DNA of 64,000 bases from an uncultured Anaerolineales bacterium (GCA_937135955.1 CAKZOB010000069.1:26061-90060); one strand, 5' to 3'; numbered from the stretch's first letter, positions 8,849 through 20,100 are shown. Notes: generated from the sequence alone by a model not told the origin. A program made the numbers and translations.

Positions 8849-9853
8849 TCACTCCACCTCATACACCTTGCCGGAGTGCGCCGGAGGACGGGCGCGCCCG
8901 ACGAAACCGGCCAGCACCACGATGGTGAGGATGTAGGGCAACATACCCACCAGTTGGTGCGGGAAGTCTATGCCGAACTGCTGCAGTTGCCCTTGCAGGG
9001 CGGTAGCAAAGCCGAACAACAACGCCCCCGCCAGCGCACGCGATGGTCGCCAGTTGCCAAAGATCATCACCGCCAGCGCGATGAAGCCACGTCCGGCGGT
9101 CATGTTCTGCTCGAAAATGCCCACCGCAGCCAGGGTCAGGAAGCACCCTCCCAGCCCGGCCAACATGCCACCCAGAAACAGGTTCGTGTATTGCAGCCGG
9201 TAGACGTTGATGCCCAGCGTATCAGCGGCGCGCGGATTCTCCCCAATCGAGCGGGTGCGCAGCCCCCAGGTCGTGTGAAACAGCGCCCAGCCGAGCAGGA
9301 AGACCAGGATCAGAGTCAGGTAGGTGATCAGGTCTTTGTCGAACAGGATGCGCCCCAGATCGTAGGGCAGGTAGAGCACGAAGTTGTCGGCCAGTTTCAG
9401 CTCGACCGAGCCAGCCTGTGTCCAGGGGTTATTGATCAGCGCGGGCAATTTACCCTTGGTCGGCGCTTTGAGCTGATAGAAATAACCGGTCAGCCCCACC
9501 GCCAGGATGTTGATCACCGTGCCGCTGATGATCTGATCCACCTTGTACTGAATGGAAAGCAGACCGTGCAACAATCCCAGCGCGCCCCCTGTCAGCAAGG
9601 CGGCCAGGATGGACAGGCCCAGGCGCACCCCTGCCGACTGCAAGTCCGGATCAACGCCCGGCTTGCTGAGCGTCACATTGGTCATGAAGCCGGTGAAGGC
9701 CGACATCAGCATCATGCCCTCGATGCCGATGTTGACGATACCTGATCGCTCGCACATGATGCCGCTCAACGCGCCCAGCGTGATCGGCACCGAATAGCGT
9801 ATAGTGAAGTTGATGGTGGCAATGAGCGCCAGCCCCAGTTCTGCCTCGCCCAC
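8849..9853 (-). CDS. ABC importer permease, NupQ/YufQ-like (334 aa)
   Basis: A membrane protein of about eight to ten spans of the branched-chain-amino-acid/ribose permease superfamily. The block ERSGIVNIGIEGMML near residue 35 and the central GENPRAADTLGINVYR are hallmarks of the second permease of BMP-type nucleoside importers. It would form the translocation path with the upstream permease and be driven by the 5472-8702 ATPase. Start is GTG at 9853, four bases after the stop of the upstream permease gene, with an AGGAAAGGA ribosome site. Substrate class (purine nucleosides or related sugars) follows from the family only; no binding protein gene is present nearby. Confidence 0.9.
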   Translation of the reverse strand: MGEAELGLALIATINFTIRYSVPITLGALSGIMCERSGIVNIGIEGMMLMSAFTGFMTNVTLSKPGVDPDLQSAGVRLGLSILAALLTGGALGLLHGLLSIQYKVDQIISGTVINILAVGLTGYFYQLKAPTKGKLPALINNPWTQAGSVELKLADNFVLYLPYDLGRILFDKDLITYLTLILVFLLGWALFHTTWGLRTRSIGENPRAADTLGINVYRLQYTNLFLGGMLAGLGGCFLTLAAVGIFEQNMTAGRGFIALAVMIFGNWRPSRALAGALLFGFATALQGQLQQFGIDFPHQLVGMLPYILTIVVLAGFVGRARPPAHSGKVYEVE

Positions 9854-9857
9854 GCGC

Positions 9858-11036
9858 TCAGTCCTTTCCTCCGATGCGCAACCGCGCGCCCGGTCCGGCG
9901 GCGCGGATGCGGTAGATACGTCGGATGATCTGATCCGCCGCCACGAACATCAGAATCAGCGCCTGGATCACCTGGATCAGTTCTTTGGCCACGTTCGCTG
10001 CCAGTGCCATGCGCGTGGTGCCCGCGTCCATGGCCCCGAACAGAAAGGCCGAGAAATTGATGGCCAGCGGATTGTTGCCCGCCAGAAAGGCCACGGTGAT
10101 GCCTTCGAAGCCCAGGCCCAGGCTCTGGTTGCCCTCGTAATCGTAATGGACGCCCAGGGTCTGAATCCCCCCCGCCAGACCAGCCAGCGCCCCCGCGATG
10201 AGCATAGTCAGAATGGTGACCTGCCGCACGTTGACCCCTGCATAGCGGGCGGCGGTGGGGCTGTAGCCGGTCATGCGCAATTGAAAGCCGAACGTGGTGC
10301 GCTGCAGCAGGAACATGACCACCACCGAGGCGATGATCGCCAGGAAAATGCCCGCGTGCAGGGTGAAATTGGGCGGCACGCTGTAAATGGTCGGCAGTTC
10401 GGCGCTGGGCAGGATGCGCGGCGTGCGCGCTATCGCATCCCGCACTGACTCCGGGCTGGCGAGCGGGCCGGGACGCGAGCCATCGCTGCCAGTGGAGATC
10501 AACCAGCCGGCGAACTGCGCGGCAATGTAGTTGAGCATGATGGTAGTGATCACCTCGTGCGCATCGGCGAACGCTTTGAGCGCACCGGCGATCGCCGCCC
10601 ACAGCCCGCCAATGGCCATCGCCGCCAGCAACGCCAGCGAGACGTGCAGCAAAGGAGGCAGTCCCTCGACCGCGAAACCCACCCAGGCCGCCACTACCGA
10701 TCCCATGATCAGTTGGCCCTGGACGCCAATGTTGAACAGGCCGCTCTTGAAGGCGAAAGCTACCGCCAGGCCGGAGAGCACCAGGGGGGTCATGTTGCGG
10801 AAAGTGGCCAACAACCCGCGCGGCTCGACGAAAGCCCCTTCGATCAGCCCCTCGAACGCGGTGATCGGATCGCGCCCATCGAACAGGATCAGGATCGATC
10901 CCAGCAGCACCGCCGTGATCACCGACAGGGCGGGGATCAACAGGCTTTGCAACACAGGCCAGAGCGCGGAACGCAGACGTGAGAAGCGATGAGGAGCGGC
11001 CATGGGAGGAGAAGACGACTGTACCGCTGTAGACAT
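9858..11036 (-). CDS. ABC importer permease, NupP/YufP-like (392 aa)
   Basis: First gene of the importer operon. About ten spans, with family features such as the FKSGLFNIGVQGQLIMG block near residue 95 and GYSPTAARYAGVN near residue 230, which pair with the equivalent ERSGIVNIG and GENPRAAD blocks of the next permease. The DNA encodes an extra 15 residues upstream to 11081, but ATG at 11036 gives a normal short cytoplasmic N-terminus; a weaker alternative is ATG at 11003. Genes in this operon run permease-permease-ATPase-MFS, whereas BMP systems usually put the lipoprotein and ATPase first; the solute-binding lipoprotein is missing from the window. Confidence 0.9.
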   Translation of the reverse strand: MSTAVQSSSPPMAAPHRFSRLRSALWPVLQSLLIPALSVITAVLLGSILILFDGRDPITAFEGLIEGAFVEPRGLLATFRNMTPLVLSGLAVAFAFKSGLFNIGVQGQLIMGSVVAAWVGFAVEGLPPLLHVSLALLAAMAIGGLWAAIAGALKAFADAHEVITTIMLNYIAAQFAGWLISTGSDGSRPGPLASPESVRDAIARTPRILPSAELPTIYSVPPNFTLHAGIFLAIIASVVVMFLLQRTTFGFQLRMTGYSPTAARYAGVNVRQVTILTMLIAGALAGLAGGIQTLGVHYDYEGNQSLGLGFEGITVAFLAGNNPLAINFSAFLFGAMDAGTTRMALAANVAKELIQVIQALILMFVAADQIIRRIYRIRAAGPGARLRIGGKD

Positions 11037-11104
11037 GATTTCAGTATCCCGTCTTGCTTGCCGAAAGTCAGCGCCCAGCAACAGGCGCTACTGATGCAGA
11101 CGCA

Positions 11105-11110
11105 ATTATA
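11105..11110 (-). promoter_or_regulatory. -10 element for the ABC importer operon
   Basis: A perfect TATAAT on the minus strand lies about 70 bases before the permease start. The -35 match is weak. The intervening leader can form a short hairpin, AGCGCC paired with GGCGCT. Confidence 0.5.
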
Positions 11111-11250
11111 GCCCTGCAGGCCATCACCGAGAACACACTCTTACGCAGGCCTTTGTCTACCGCGCCCATTGTAACCATTGCCGACGAATCGCGCATTGTT
11201 CAGTTTCAGGGAGTGCGCGCAAACTGTGACAGGCTATTTGCAGCCGTCTG

Positions 11251-11364
11251 CTGCCCCTCAACCCCCGGCCCCTTCTCCCGCGCTGCGGGTGCCTGGGCGA
11301 GAGAAAGTAAGTCCCCTCGCCCCGCGACGCAGTCGCGAGGGAGAGGGGATTGAGGGGTGAGGGG
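11251..11364. repeat. GC-rich intergenic repeat, family A
   Basis: Nearly full copy with CTGCCCCTCAACCCCCGGCC at one end and GAGGGGTGAGGGG at the other, around the CCCGCGACGCAGTCGCGAGG hairpin. The flank at 11216-11250 (GCGCAAACTGTGACAGGC) matches, in inverted orientation, the flank after the copy at 22468-22592, so the repeat unit is longer than its core. It shares the 11037-11603 gap with a family B fragment and the sqdB promoter; I see no gene there. Confidence 0.85.
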
Positions 11365-11379
11365 AAACTTGTGGGTAAT

Positions 11380-11466
11380 GATAAGCTCCGACGCGGAGAG
11401 GGGGCAAGCCGAGCGAAGCGAGGCTGGGGGTGAGGTAAAGCAGCAAGCGGTTTGATGCAATCCCCC
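11380..11466. repeat. Dispersed repeat, family B (half copy)
   Basis: Runs from GAGAGGGGGCAAGCCGAGCG to GTTTGATGCAATCCCCCTG and matches, in inverted orientation, the half of the element at 42028-42213 that ends in GGGATTGCATCAAAC. Confidence 0.8.
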
Positions 11467-11509
11467 TGACCCGGTTTCCCACGATCCTCGCCAGCGGGTG
11501 GGGACGCGG

Positions 11510-11515
11510 TATAAT
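11510..11515 (+). promoter_or_regulatory. -10 element for sqdB
   Basis: TATAAT about 90 bases before the sqdB start. No good -35 match at 16-18 bases, so this rests on the -10 alone. Confidence 0.45.
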
Positions 11516-11603
11516 CGCCGATGATGTTGGCCGACCTGGTGTGGGCGGCTGTTGTCGTACCCAGGCGGACACGCGGGCAGACGTAGGAGGAGTGAGCCAG
11601 ACT

Positions 11604-12806
11604 ATGCGTATTCTCATCTTGGGTGGCGACGGCTATCTGGGCTGGCCGACCGCCATGTACTTCAGCAGGCGTGAGCACACGGTAGCCGTTGTAGACAACT
11701 TCTTGCGGCGGATGATGCACGCCGAGCGCGGCACCGACAGCCTGACGCCAATCCGTTCCCTGCACGAGCGCGTCCAGGCGTGGCGCGAAGTCACTGGCCG
11801 CACTATTGAGATGCACATTGGTGACATCAAAGACTGGTACTTCATCAGCCGTGTCATCCGTGAATTCCAGCCCGACGCCATCGTTCACTATGGTGAGATT
11901 CCCAGCGCGCCCTACTCCATGATTGATGTGCATCATGCGGTGCGCGTGCACGAGAACAACGTCAACGGCACGCTCAATGTGCTGTGGGCCATGCACGAGT
12001 TCGCCCCGCAGGCGCACCTGATCAAGCTGGGCACAATGGGCGAATATGGCACGCCCAACATTGACATCCCCGAAGGATACTTCGAAGTCGAGTATCGCGG
12101 GCGCAAGGACGTGCTGCCCTTCCCCAAACAGGCAGGCTCTTTCTATCATCTGACCAAAGTGCACGACAGCCACAACATCATGTTCGCCTGCAAAATCTGG
12201 AACCTGCGGGCAACCGACCTCAACCAGGGGGTGGTCTACGGCATTGAGACGGAAGAGTCTAATCTCGACGACCGCCTGTTGACACGCTTCGACTATGACG
12301 AATCGTTCGGGACGGCGCTCAACCGCTTCTGCGTGCAGGCTGTGGCGGGCATCCCGCTAACCGTCTTCGGCAAGGGCGAACAGACGCGCGGCTATCTCAA
12401 TATCCTCGATACGCTGCAATGCGTGGAACTGACCGCGCTTCACCCGCCAGAGCCGGGCCGCATGCGTGTCTTCAACCAGTGGGTGGAGACGTTCTCGGTG
12501 CTCGACCTGGCGCGGGCAGTGCGCAAGGCTGCTCGCGAAGTGGGCATCGAGGTCAAGATCGCGCACTACGTCAACCCGCGTGTGGAGGCCGAAGAACACT
12601 ACTACAATCCCGATCACAACGAACTCTATCACCTGGGCCTCAAACCGCATTTGCTCGACGATACGCTGGTGGAGCAGGTGATCAAGCGGGTTGTACAATA
12701 CCGCGACCGCATCATCTACCATTCGATTGTGCCGCGCATCTACTGGGAGCGCGGCGGCACCGACGAGTACGTCGAGATCGTCGAATACGAGGACAACGGG
12801 TCATGA
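11604..12806 (+). CDS. sqdB: UDP-sulfoquinovose synthase (400 aa)
   Basis: Makes UDP-sulfoquinovose from UDP-glucose and sulfite, the head-group donor for sulfolipid (SQDG). It is a short-chain-dehydrogenase-fold enzyme: NAD motif GGDGYLG at 7-13, and the SQD1-specific segment KLGTMGEYGTPNIDIPEG at 141-158 with Thr144, then Tyr181 and Lys185 in YHLTK, matching Thr145/Tyr182/Lys186 of the plant enzyme. The segment ATDLNQGVVYG at 203-213 is also characteristic. Length is normal. ATG at 11604 starts the NAD motif at the usual place; GTG at 11592 is possible and nearer the GGAGG site. No sqdX/sqdD-type glycosyltransferase is adjacent, so the last step of SQDG synthesis must be encoded elsewhere. 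Confidence 0.95.
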   Translation: MRILILGGDGYLGWPTAMYFSRREHTVAVVDNFLRRMMHAERGTDSLTPIRSLHERVQAWREVTGRTIEMHIGDIKDWYFISRVIREFQPDAIVHYGEIPSAPYSMIDVHHAVRVHENNVNGTLNVLWAMHEFAPQAHLIKLGTMGEYGTPNIDIPEGYFEVEYRGRKDVLPFPKQAGSFYHLTKVHDSHNIMFACKIWNLRATDLNQGVVYGIETEESNLDDRLLTRFDYDESFGTALNRFCVQAVAGIPLTVFGKGEQTRGYLNILDTLQCVELTALHPPEPGRMRVFNQWVETFSVLDLARAVRKAAREVGIEVKIAHYVNPRVEAEEHYYNPDHNELYHLGLKPHLLDDTLVEQVIKRVVQYRDRIIYHSIVPRIYWERGGTDEYVEIVEYEDNGS

Positions 12807-12876
12807 TTGCCGATGGGCCAGGGCGTACTGGCCCACGTCGTTGGCGAGCGCTGCCGACGAAAGCGGAGGGCGGTTG

Positions 12877-14010
12877 ATGAGACGGACACGTGCAGGAGAC
12901 AGACAGATATGGGCGGCCCTGGGGCTGGCGGTGATAGCCCTGGCTCTGATGCTGGCTAGCTGCGGAGGGGAGGACAAAGAAGAGCCGTCCGTGCCCCCCA
13001 CCGCAATACTCACCGCCGAACCGGTTGTCGAAGCCGAACCGGAGGGAGAAGAACCCGCCGCGCCTGCGGTCACGCCGCAACCTGTGCCTCCGCAAGCGCT
13101 TTTCACCGACGCCAGCGGGCTGGCCCAGGTAGACCTGGCGGCTTACCTCGACGTGAGCGTGACCGATGTCACCGTCTTGGAGCCGGATACAGCCCTGCTG
13201 CTGAGCGAGCCGCTGGCCTGCCCCGACCTGGAAGGTGAGAACGTCGTGCCCTACGTGATCTACCTGCAACACGGGCGCTTCATCTACCCCTACCAGGTGT
13301 ACGAAGTGAGCGGCGGGCAGGAGCCGGTCGTCGAGCGCTGCGACGACGTGCTGGTAGACGAAGAAGTGCTCTACGTGCCGACGCCCGATGCCCGCGCCGC
13401 TGTGCTCGATGCGGTGCGCTTCGACCTGGAAAAACGCGGTGTAGACCCCAACACCGGGCGCTTCAGCACAGTGCGCCCCATGGCCTGGACGGATGAAGCG
13501 CTCGGTTGCCCGCCAGGGGCCGACGCCACGCCCGTTCCAGCCCTCATTGAGGGCTACCTGATCGTGTACACGGTGGGCGGCCTGAACTACGAATATCACT
13601 CCGATGCGACCGGCAACCGCGTGATCCTGTGCGAACAGGTCGGCAGGGTGGACTCCGTGGAAGCGCTCATCGCTGCGCTGCAGGAGCAAGAAAATCTGGA
13701 CGTGGTGCGGGTAGAGGACGAGGTCGCCCGTTACGAGGGGCTGAACGCCGAGGGGGTGTTGCTCGAACTCACCACGCGCGGCTACCGGGTGGGGGTGTTC
13801 ACCTTTGGCTCGGCGAGCGATGCGCGCACCGCTGCCGCCCTGGTGAACGACCTAGACGTGTCGCGCATTTTCGTCTCCGGTCGGTTGCTGATCGTGCAGG
13901 AAGAGAACAGCCCGCAGGTCTACAGCGCTCTGCTGCGGCTGGCCGAAGAAGTGCGCGCACCGGTTGTTGAGCGCGGCAACGCAGCCGTCACGCCCGCCAG
14001 CGAAGAATAG
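12877..14010 (+). CDS. Predicted lipoprotein of unknown function (377 aa)
   Basis: A signal sequence with a lipobox LMLASC (Cys29) is followed by an acidic, Pro/Glu/Ala-rich linker to about residue 70, so the protein is probably tethered outside the cytoplasmic membrane. The body has two similar modules of roughly 80 residues, each with a conserved pattern ..LACPDLE.. or ..LGCPPGAD.. followed by a YxxYxV strand and a paired Cys (for example VVERCDD and VILCEQ), suggesting one disulfide per module. A C-terminal domain of about 110 residues follows. I do not recognise the family. ATG at 12877 has GGAGGG at 12865-12870. The gene follows sqdB by 70 bases and ends at a strong terminator. Confidence 0.82.
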   Translation: MRRTRAGDRQIWAALGLAVIALALMLASCGGEDKEEPSVPPTAILTAEPVVEAEPEGEEPAAPAVTPQPVPPQALFTDASGLAQVDLAAYLDVSVTDVTVLEPDTALLLSEPLACPDLEGENVVPYVIYLQHGRFIYPYQVYEVSGGQEPVVERCDDVLVDEEVLYVPTPDARAAVLDAVRFDLEKRGVDPNTGRFSTVRPMAWTDEALGCPPGADATPVPALIEGYLIVYTVGGLNYEYHSDATGNRVILCEQVGRVDSVEALIAALQEQENLDVVRVEDEVARYEGLNAEGVLLELTTRGYRVGVFTFGSASDARTAAALVNDLDVSRIFVSGRLLIVQEENSPQVYSALLRLAEEVRAPVVERGNAAVTPASEE

Positions 14011-14040
14011 ACGTAGCGCCTGGCAACTGGTACTTGGTGT

Positions 14041-14068
14041 CGCCGCCCATCCGCGGGCGGCGTTTTTT
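14041..14068 (+). terminator. Rho-independent terminator after the lipoprotein gene
   Basis: CGCCGCCC (14041-14048) pairs perfectly with GGGCGGCG (14055-14062) and is followed by six T. Confidence 0.92.
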
Positions 14069-14084
14069 CTGGGCACGAAGCCAA

Positions 14085-14120
14085 ATGTTTCCGCCAGGGT
14101 GGGGACCCTGGCGGAAACAT
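14085..14120. repeat. Perfect 16-bp inverted repeat with GGGG loop
   Basis: ATGTTTCCGCCAGGGT is followed by GGGG and then its exact reverse complement. It sits between convergent genes and could end transcription of the giant minus-strand gene, although it has no long T run on that side. Confidence 0.8.
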
Positions 14121-14179
14121 ATGCCGTGGTGGGGGGCAGTAGCGGGAGAAGCGGTGGGCACACTTCCCCCACTTATCAA

Positions 14180-17100
14180 CTAGGGATTGGGATCCGGATT
14201 GCACTCCGGTTGGTAGGCCGGCAGGTCCAGACGGTCTACGTAGATGTTCAGCGCCTGCGACTCCGGATTCGCCGCGCCGGTGAACACCACCCGCAGCGTG
14301 TGCTCGCCGGGCGGCAGGCCGCTCATTTCGTACAGAGCATTTTCAAGCCACTGCCCATTCTTGTCCGGGTCGTACATATCCAGGCGCTTTACGAACACCC
14401 TATCCACGTACAGATCAGCGTAGCCGCCGAAGCGATTCTTGTGATAGAGCAAGGCGAACCCTTCTGCTTCGAAGGTGAATTCAGCAAAGATGGCCTCGCC
14501 AGGTTCGCCGGAGCCTTTCCGGACGCTACCGCCGGACGCGCTCTCCGGGAACAGGGTGACCCAGCTCGTCTCGATCGGCCCGAAGTACTTCCAGTTGTCA
14601 TTGGCGTCTTCGAAGCAGCCGGCCTTGGGCAGTTCGATCCCGCCGCCGCTACCATCTGGTTTGCTCGGCAGCGGGATATCGCCAGGCTTGGGCAGCGGCG
14701 CACCATTTACGGTGAAGGCGTCCAGGTTAAACTGGTACTTACGGGCCTTCTTGTCCTTCTGGCGCTCGAAGCGCACCTCCAGAACGTGCCGACCGCGCTC
14801 CAGGCCGCTGACATCGTAGGCGACGTACAGCTCACCGGGATCAGGGGCGTACTGATTGGCCCTGCCATGCAGCTTGCCGTCCACATAGATACTGGCCATG
14901 CCCCAGTCGCGCCCGGTGTGCATGTACACAGTAGCCCGCTGCCCGTCGAAGAACAGGAAGGCGCTGGCGTACTTATCGTCGGTCATCAGGTACGAGCCGC
15001 CGGAGTGCTGATCGGTCGTCACGACCTGCCAGGTGCTGCTGTCGTTGACGGCGACGTACGGACTACTATCGGGCTGATAAGCCCCATAGGTGGCCGGAGC
15101 GATGGTGCGGAACTCGATGGCGTCGAAGCGCACCTTGCCACTGTCCAGCACCAGTTCCAGCGAGTGCGGGCCATCGTTCGGCAGCAGGATGGTATGGGCG
15201 ATCTGATTGGCCTTTACGTCTGCCTTGCTGTCGATCGGATAGGGATCGCCATCAATGTAGACGGTCATGTAGCGCCCATAAGACCACTTCTGCCGGTAGA
15301 TGGTGACCACGTTGCCTTCGAAGGTGGCCACCAGACGGTTGCCGCGCGAGGCCGCTTCGTGGACCGAGCCGCCCGATGCGCCACTATCGTTGATCTGAGT
15401 CCAGGAGCCAGTGTAGGCCCGCGGATAGATCATCTGCGTGACGGGATCGGTGCCACCCACGAAGACCACGTCGTTGTCTTCGTAGTAACCGGGGCTGAGC
15501 AGCGGCAAGCCGTAGCCTTCCAGCCAGTCAATGCCGAACTTCTTGCTGCTGGCCGGGCGTAACTCGACGACGTGCGTCTTGAAGGGATCGGGGATCGGCC
15601 CGACGGAGAAGGGTACCTGGAAGCGCGTCGTGGCGGAGCTGTTGGGCATAACGCCCCATAGCTCGCCGTCAATGTAGATGTTGGCGTCGCCGAAGCTCCC
15701 GATCGGGCGGTAGATGGTCAGGTAGCTGATGCCCTGCACGGGGATGTAGAAGTGCCCCAGCGCACCGACGCTTTCCAGGTAGCGGCCATCGCTGTGCCTG
15801 GCGTCGGGCGTGCCGGGTTTAACTGCCCAGGTGCCGGCGGCGCGCACAATCTGCGTGCCCTCGGCTTCTACACGCCAGCCTGCCCCCAGGGTAGGCGAGA
15901 TGTCGAAGACCTGGATCCCCCGTAGCATGATCGTCTTCTGGGCCGGATTGCGGATTTCGATCCAGGCTCCGCCGGGCATCCCGGCCAGGCCGCTGACCAG
16001 ATAGCGAGCACCCTCAGCCGCAGGCTGTGCCTTGATCCACGCGGCCTCGATGGTGCTGTGCAGCACCCCGTTGACCCACACCTCGATCGAGCCGGTCTTG
16101 CTATAGACCTCGCTGTTCACCCACAGCGAGTCGCCATCGGTGGCGTAGAGGTAGATACGCGCGTCTTTCTCGCTGGTCTTGAGCGCGTCGCCCTCCACCG
16201 TCCATTTGCCGGAGAGGATGACACGCTCGTCGGTGGAGGACAGGTCGTAGGTTGTTGGGCTGCTGTCCGGTGCGCGGTCGTAGACCTGGAAGGCGTCAAT
16301 GTTGACGTATCCAGAAGCGACAACGATCTCAGCCGTGTGCAACTGATCGTCCAGGTTGACGACCGAGAAAGGCACGATGGTTGGCGTGGTGCTGAGGGTG
16401 GAGTAGGTGCCGTAGAGCTTGCCGTCCACCAGGACGCTGGCCTTGCCGCCGTCGGAAGCCTGCTTGAAGTAGACGGTGAAAGCATTTCCATAGAAGTACA
16501 CCAGCGCCCGGTTGCCCTTGCCACTGCCGCGCGAGACAGCGCTATGCGTCCACGACGTGCCCACGTAGCTGATCGCGCCCCCTTCCAGCGCCGCCGGATC
16601 GTTGTTCTGGTAGTAACCGGCTTCCAGGTAGTGTCTGCCGCTGACATCGCCGCTACGCACCAGGATAGCGTCTACGTCGAACGGTTTGTACTTGTTCCGC
16701 AGCTTACCCACTGGCTGTGGCCTGAGGGCGATGACGTGATTGGTGCCCGCGTCCAGTCCGCCGATGATGTAGGTCTGCTGGAACGAGCCAGAAGCAGGCG
16801 ACGCGGCGTAGCTATCGAACGAGGAGTGATAGTTACCGTCCACGTAGACATCTACCATGCCATACGATTGGTACATGCGATGGTAGACGACTACCGAACT
16901 GGCACCGCTTACCTCGAAGACCGCCTCGGCCACCGGCGCACTCTGGGATGATTTCCACGTCATCTCCTGCGAAACGTGCATGTTGCCGCCCGACGCCCGC
17001 GAGTCATCGGCTTTCTTCCACTGGCCAGAGAACTGAATGGCCGGAGGCGGGAATGCGCCACCGCCGATCACCTGATCGTTCTCGTAACGGCCAGGCTGCA

Positions 17101-20100
17101 GCACGGGCTTGTTGTAGAGCACGACCTTGTCAATTGAAATCGTCGCGCTGAAGCCCTTCTCGTTGCGGATGCGCACTTCCAGGGTGTGGAAGGCGCTGGC
17201 GTCCAGGCCGGTGACAGTATAGGGAGCGGGGGTGTAAGTCGCACCTTTGAGGTAGAGTGTGCCGTAGAAGCGGTTATCCACGTAGATATCGGCTGCGCCG
17301 TAGCTGGACTTACTGACACCATAGAGCGTCACCGTGTCCGCGCCCATAAATGACAGATAGGCGCGCGCCTGGTCATGCTTGGACTCGATGAAACGCTTGC
17401 CTGACGGGCCAGGGGTGGTCGTGTAGCGGTAGACCCAGCTCTGCTCGTAGATGAAGACCGAGGAGGTGGGCTTGCCCGCAGCGTCGTAGGTTGCTTCCTC
17501 ATACTCACCTGGCCCCACGGGAGCGGTGTAGTACACCTGGTAGCCGTAGACCTCGTTGTACTTCGGGCTGGCCGGGTTGACGTTGAGATGACGCACCTGC
17601 AACACATGCGGCACGTCAGGATTGAGGCCAATGACGGCGATGGGGACGTTCTTTGCCCCTTCTTCCTTCAGATTGACGGTGCGTTCCAGTCGCCCGTCCA
17701 CATACAGCTCGATCGGGCCATTGGCGCTGCTGGTCTTGACGTTGACGGCGACACCCGACCCCTTGAAGAACAGCGTCAACACTGCGCCGGTTTCTCTGGT
17801 GCGCACGTAGCTGTAGGCTGGCTGCGGCTGCCAGCCGTAGGACTCCTGCGCCCCGTTATAGGGCACTTTCAGCGGCGTGCCGGGCACGTCAGCCCGCTGC
17901 AAGGCCGGGGACGTGGCCAGCGTCAGAAAACGGAAGGCGTCCAGCGTGAAGGCCGCACTGCCGGGGTTGACGCGCACTTCCACCGTATGCGTGCTGTTGA
18001 CATCGAGGCCGCTGATGTAGAACGGGACGACCCGCGCCACAGTCGCGTCGTTGTTCATCGTCCCGCGCAGTTCACCATCTACGTAGACATCCGCCGTGCC
18101 ACCACCGGGGAAGACAGCCCGGTAGATGGCGACCGTATCGGCACGAGTGAAGTGCACATAGACGCGATCGTAGGGGCGCGCGGCCTGGCGACCGGTGCCG
18201 TCGGGCGTGCCAGGGCGATCGGGCGCGGCCAGGCGGACGCTCTGCCAGCTTCCCACGTAGGTGATCTTGGGCCGCCCCTCTTCCCAGAAGCCCTCAAAGT
18301 CTGGTCTGAGGTCGCCCCCGGGGCCGGCGTCAACGATGCCGCCCCCGAAGCCGGTCGAAAGCCGGAAGGCGTCGAAGTCCACCACGCCCGCCGTCGCCAC
18401 CAGCGTCACGGTGTGCGGGCCGAAGGCCAGGTTGGAAATGAAGTGTTCAGCCTGCTTCTGGCCTGTGTTGTCATAGTCAATGACCGAGTGTAGCTTCCCA
18501 TCCACGTAGACATTGGCTGTGCCTTCGGATTCCTGACTGTAGAGCAGGGTCACCTCGGTGCCAGTGAAGGAGAAGCACGCCTCACTGCCCACGCCGTTGG
18601 CGATCAGGGTCGTGCTGCCAGGGCCGCCAGGCGAATAGCCGTCGTCGGTTACAGAGAGCGTCCAGCCACCGGGTGCGCCGCTGGCATCGTAGAGCGCCAC
18701 GTAGCCGTCGTCGTTGCTCTGATACAGATCCACATCGGGATCGCCGCTGGCTGTGATGGACGAGGCCACCCACACTTCGACCGGATCGGGTGAGTAGTAT
18801 ACCTGCTGTTCCCAGCGGTCGAAGATAGCGACTTCGACAGTGTTGGCCGTCCCCGGCTGAGCGAACAGTTGCAGGGTGTAGGCTTCGTCCAGGCTGTTCC
18901 ATTCCCCATCGGCGGGGTCGGCGCGCTCCCAGTCGCTGTCATTGACGCGCCCCCACACATAGCGCGCGCGATTGATGGCCGCCGCTCGATAATGAGGGCC
19001 TGCCACGAATTGCTGAGCCCCGCGATCCCACACGTAGGTAGACCAGCTATCCTGGGTATCGCCGCTGCCGAACTGCAACGGTCGGGCGGGGACGACTTCG
19101 ATGGGCACCTGTGTCAGGTGCAACACCGGGCATACCGGCGCTGTCTCGAAGCCCTCGAAAGAGTCTTTGAGCGTCTCCAGCACGTCGTAAATGCCGCTGT
19201 TGTCGGCATCGCGCCAGCCCACCTGCTGACGGGCTGCTTCCGAAAGCGCGTGCGCGCGATAGGCGGCGACCATGTCTTCACCGCTGCGCATCAGCGAGGG
19301 AACCGGCGAGGGATTGCCATCCTCACAGTTGGTGTGCGCGATGCGCAGGTAGCCGTAAATTTCTTCCGGACGGCAGCCGCTGGATTCGTCGCCCGCACCG
19401 AAGACGTGACCGACCATCTTGGCGATCAACACCTCCAGGTTGCTGATGCCCAGGTCGCCGCCGTCGTAGGTGACAACAGCCCACGGCCCGCCGATGGCTG
19501 CGCCCGCTGCCAGGCCATCGCCGTCGAACAGGCCATCGGCGTCGCTGCTGCTATCCACCACATAGAGCACCAGGCCCCAGTCTGCACCGCCGCTGACGCG
19601 CGCATCGTGCGCCAGTCGTAACACCGAGCTACCGTTGGCGGGCTGGTCGTAGAAGGCAGCAGCAACCTGATGAATCCAGCCTGTGGTCAGCTCCGAGGCG
19701 CTGGCGACACTGCCCTGGATCGGCTCTTCGGCGACCCGAATTTTGGCGCGGTCAGCCGTCGGACCATCGAAGGGCGAGACGTAGCTGACGTTCCAGGTCA
19801 GGCGCGCGTTGGGGCGCGGCTGGCCGCCGGGAGTGGCCGGGGCAGTGGAAACCATCGTCCACCAGGTCAGCGCCTGAGTGATCTCCGTCTTCACCTTGTC
19901 CACTTCGGTGGCTGTCCAGGTTTCCGGCCCGGAGGTGCTCTCCACAAAGAGCACCTTCACCGCCACATCCCCCACCATGTAAGCGCTGGTCTGCTCCGAC
20001 TCGGGAGCATAAGAGGCGGAGGTACGCGGTGAGAAGGGCGGCTGAGGGCTGACCAACGCTGTCGTGCGAACGTCGCTCTGCACTGGCACGGCATCTGCCG

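Noticed and set aside
13964..15562. Long plus-strand open frame opposite the giant secreted protein
   Set aside because: It is antisense to a repeat-rich gene; the frame is kept open by the high GC content and regular codon pattern, and the protein has low-complexity composition with no domain.
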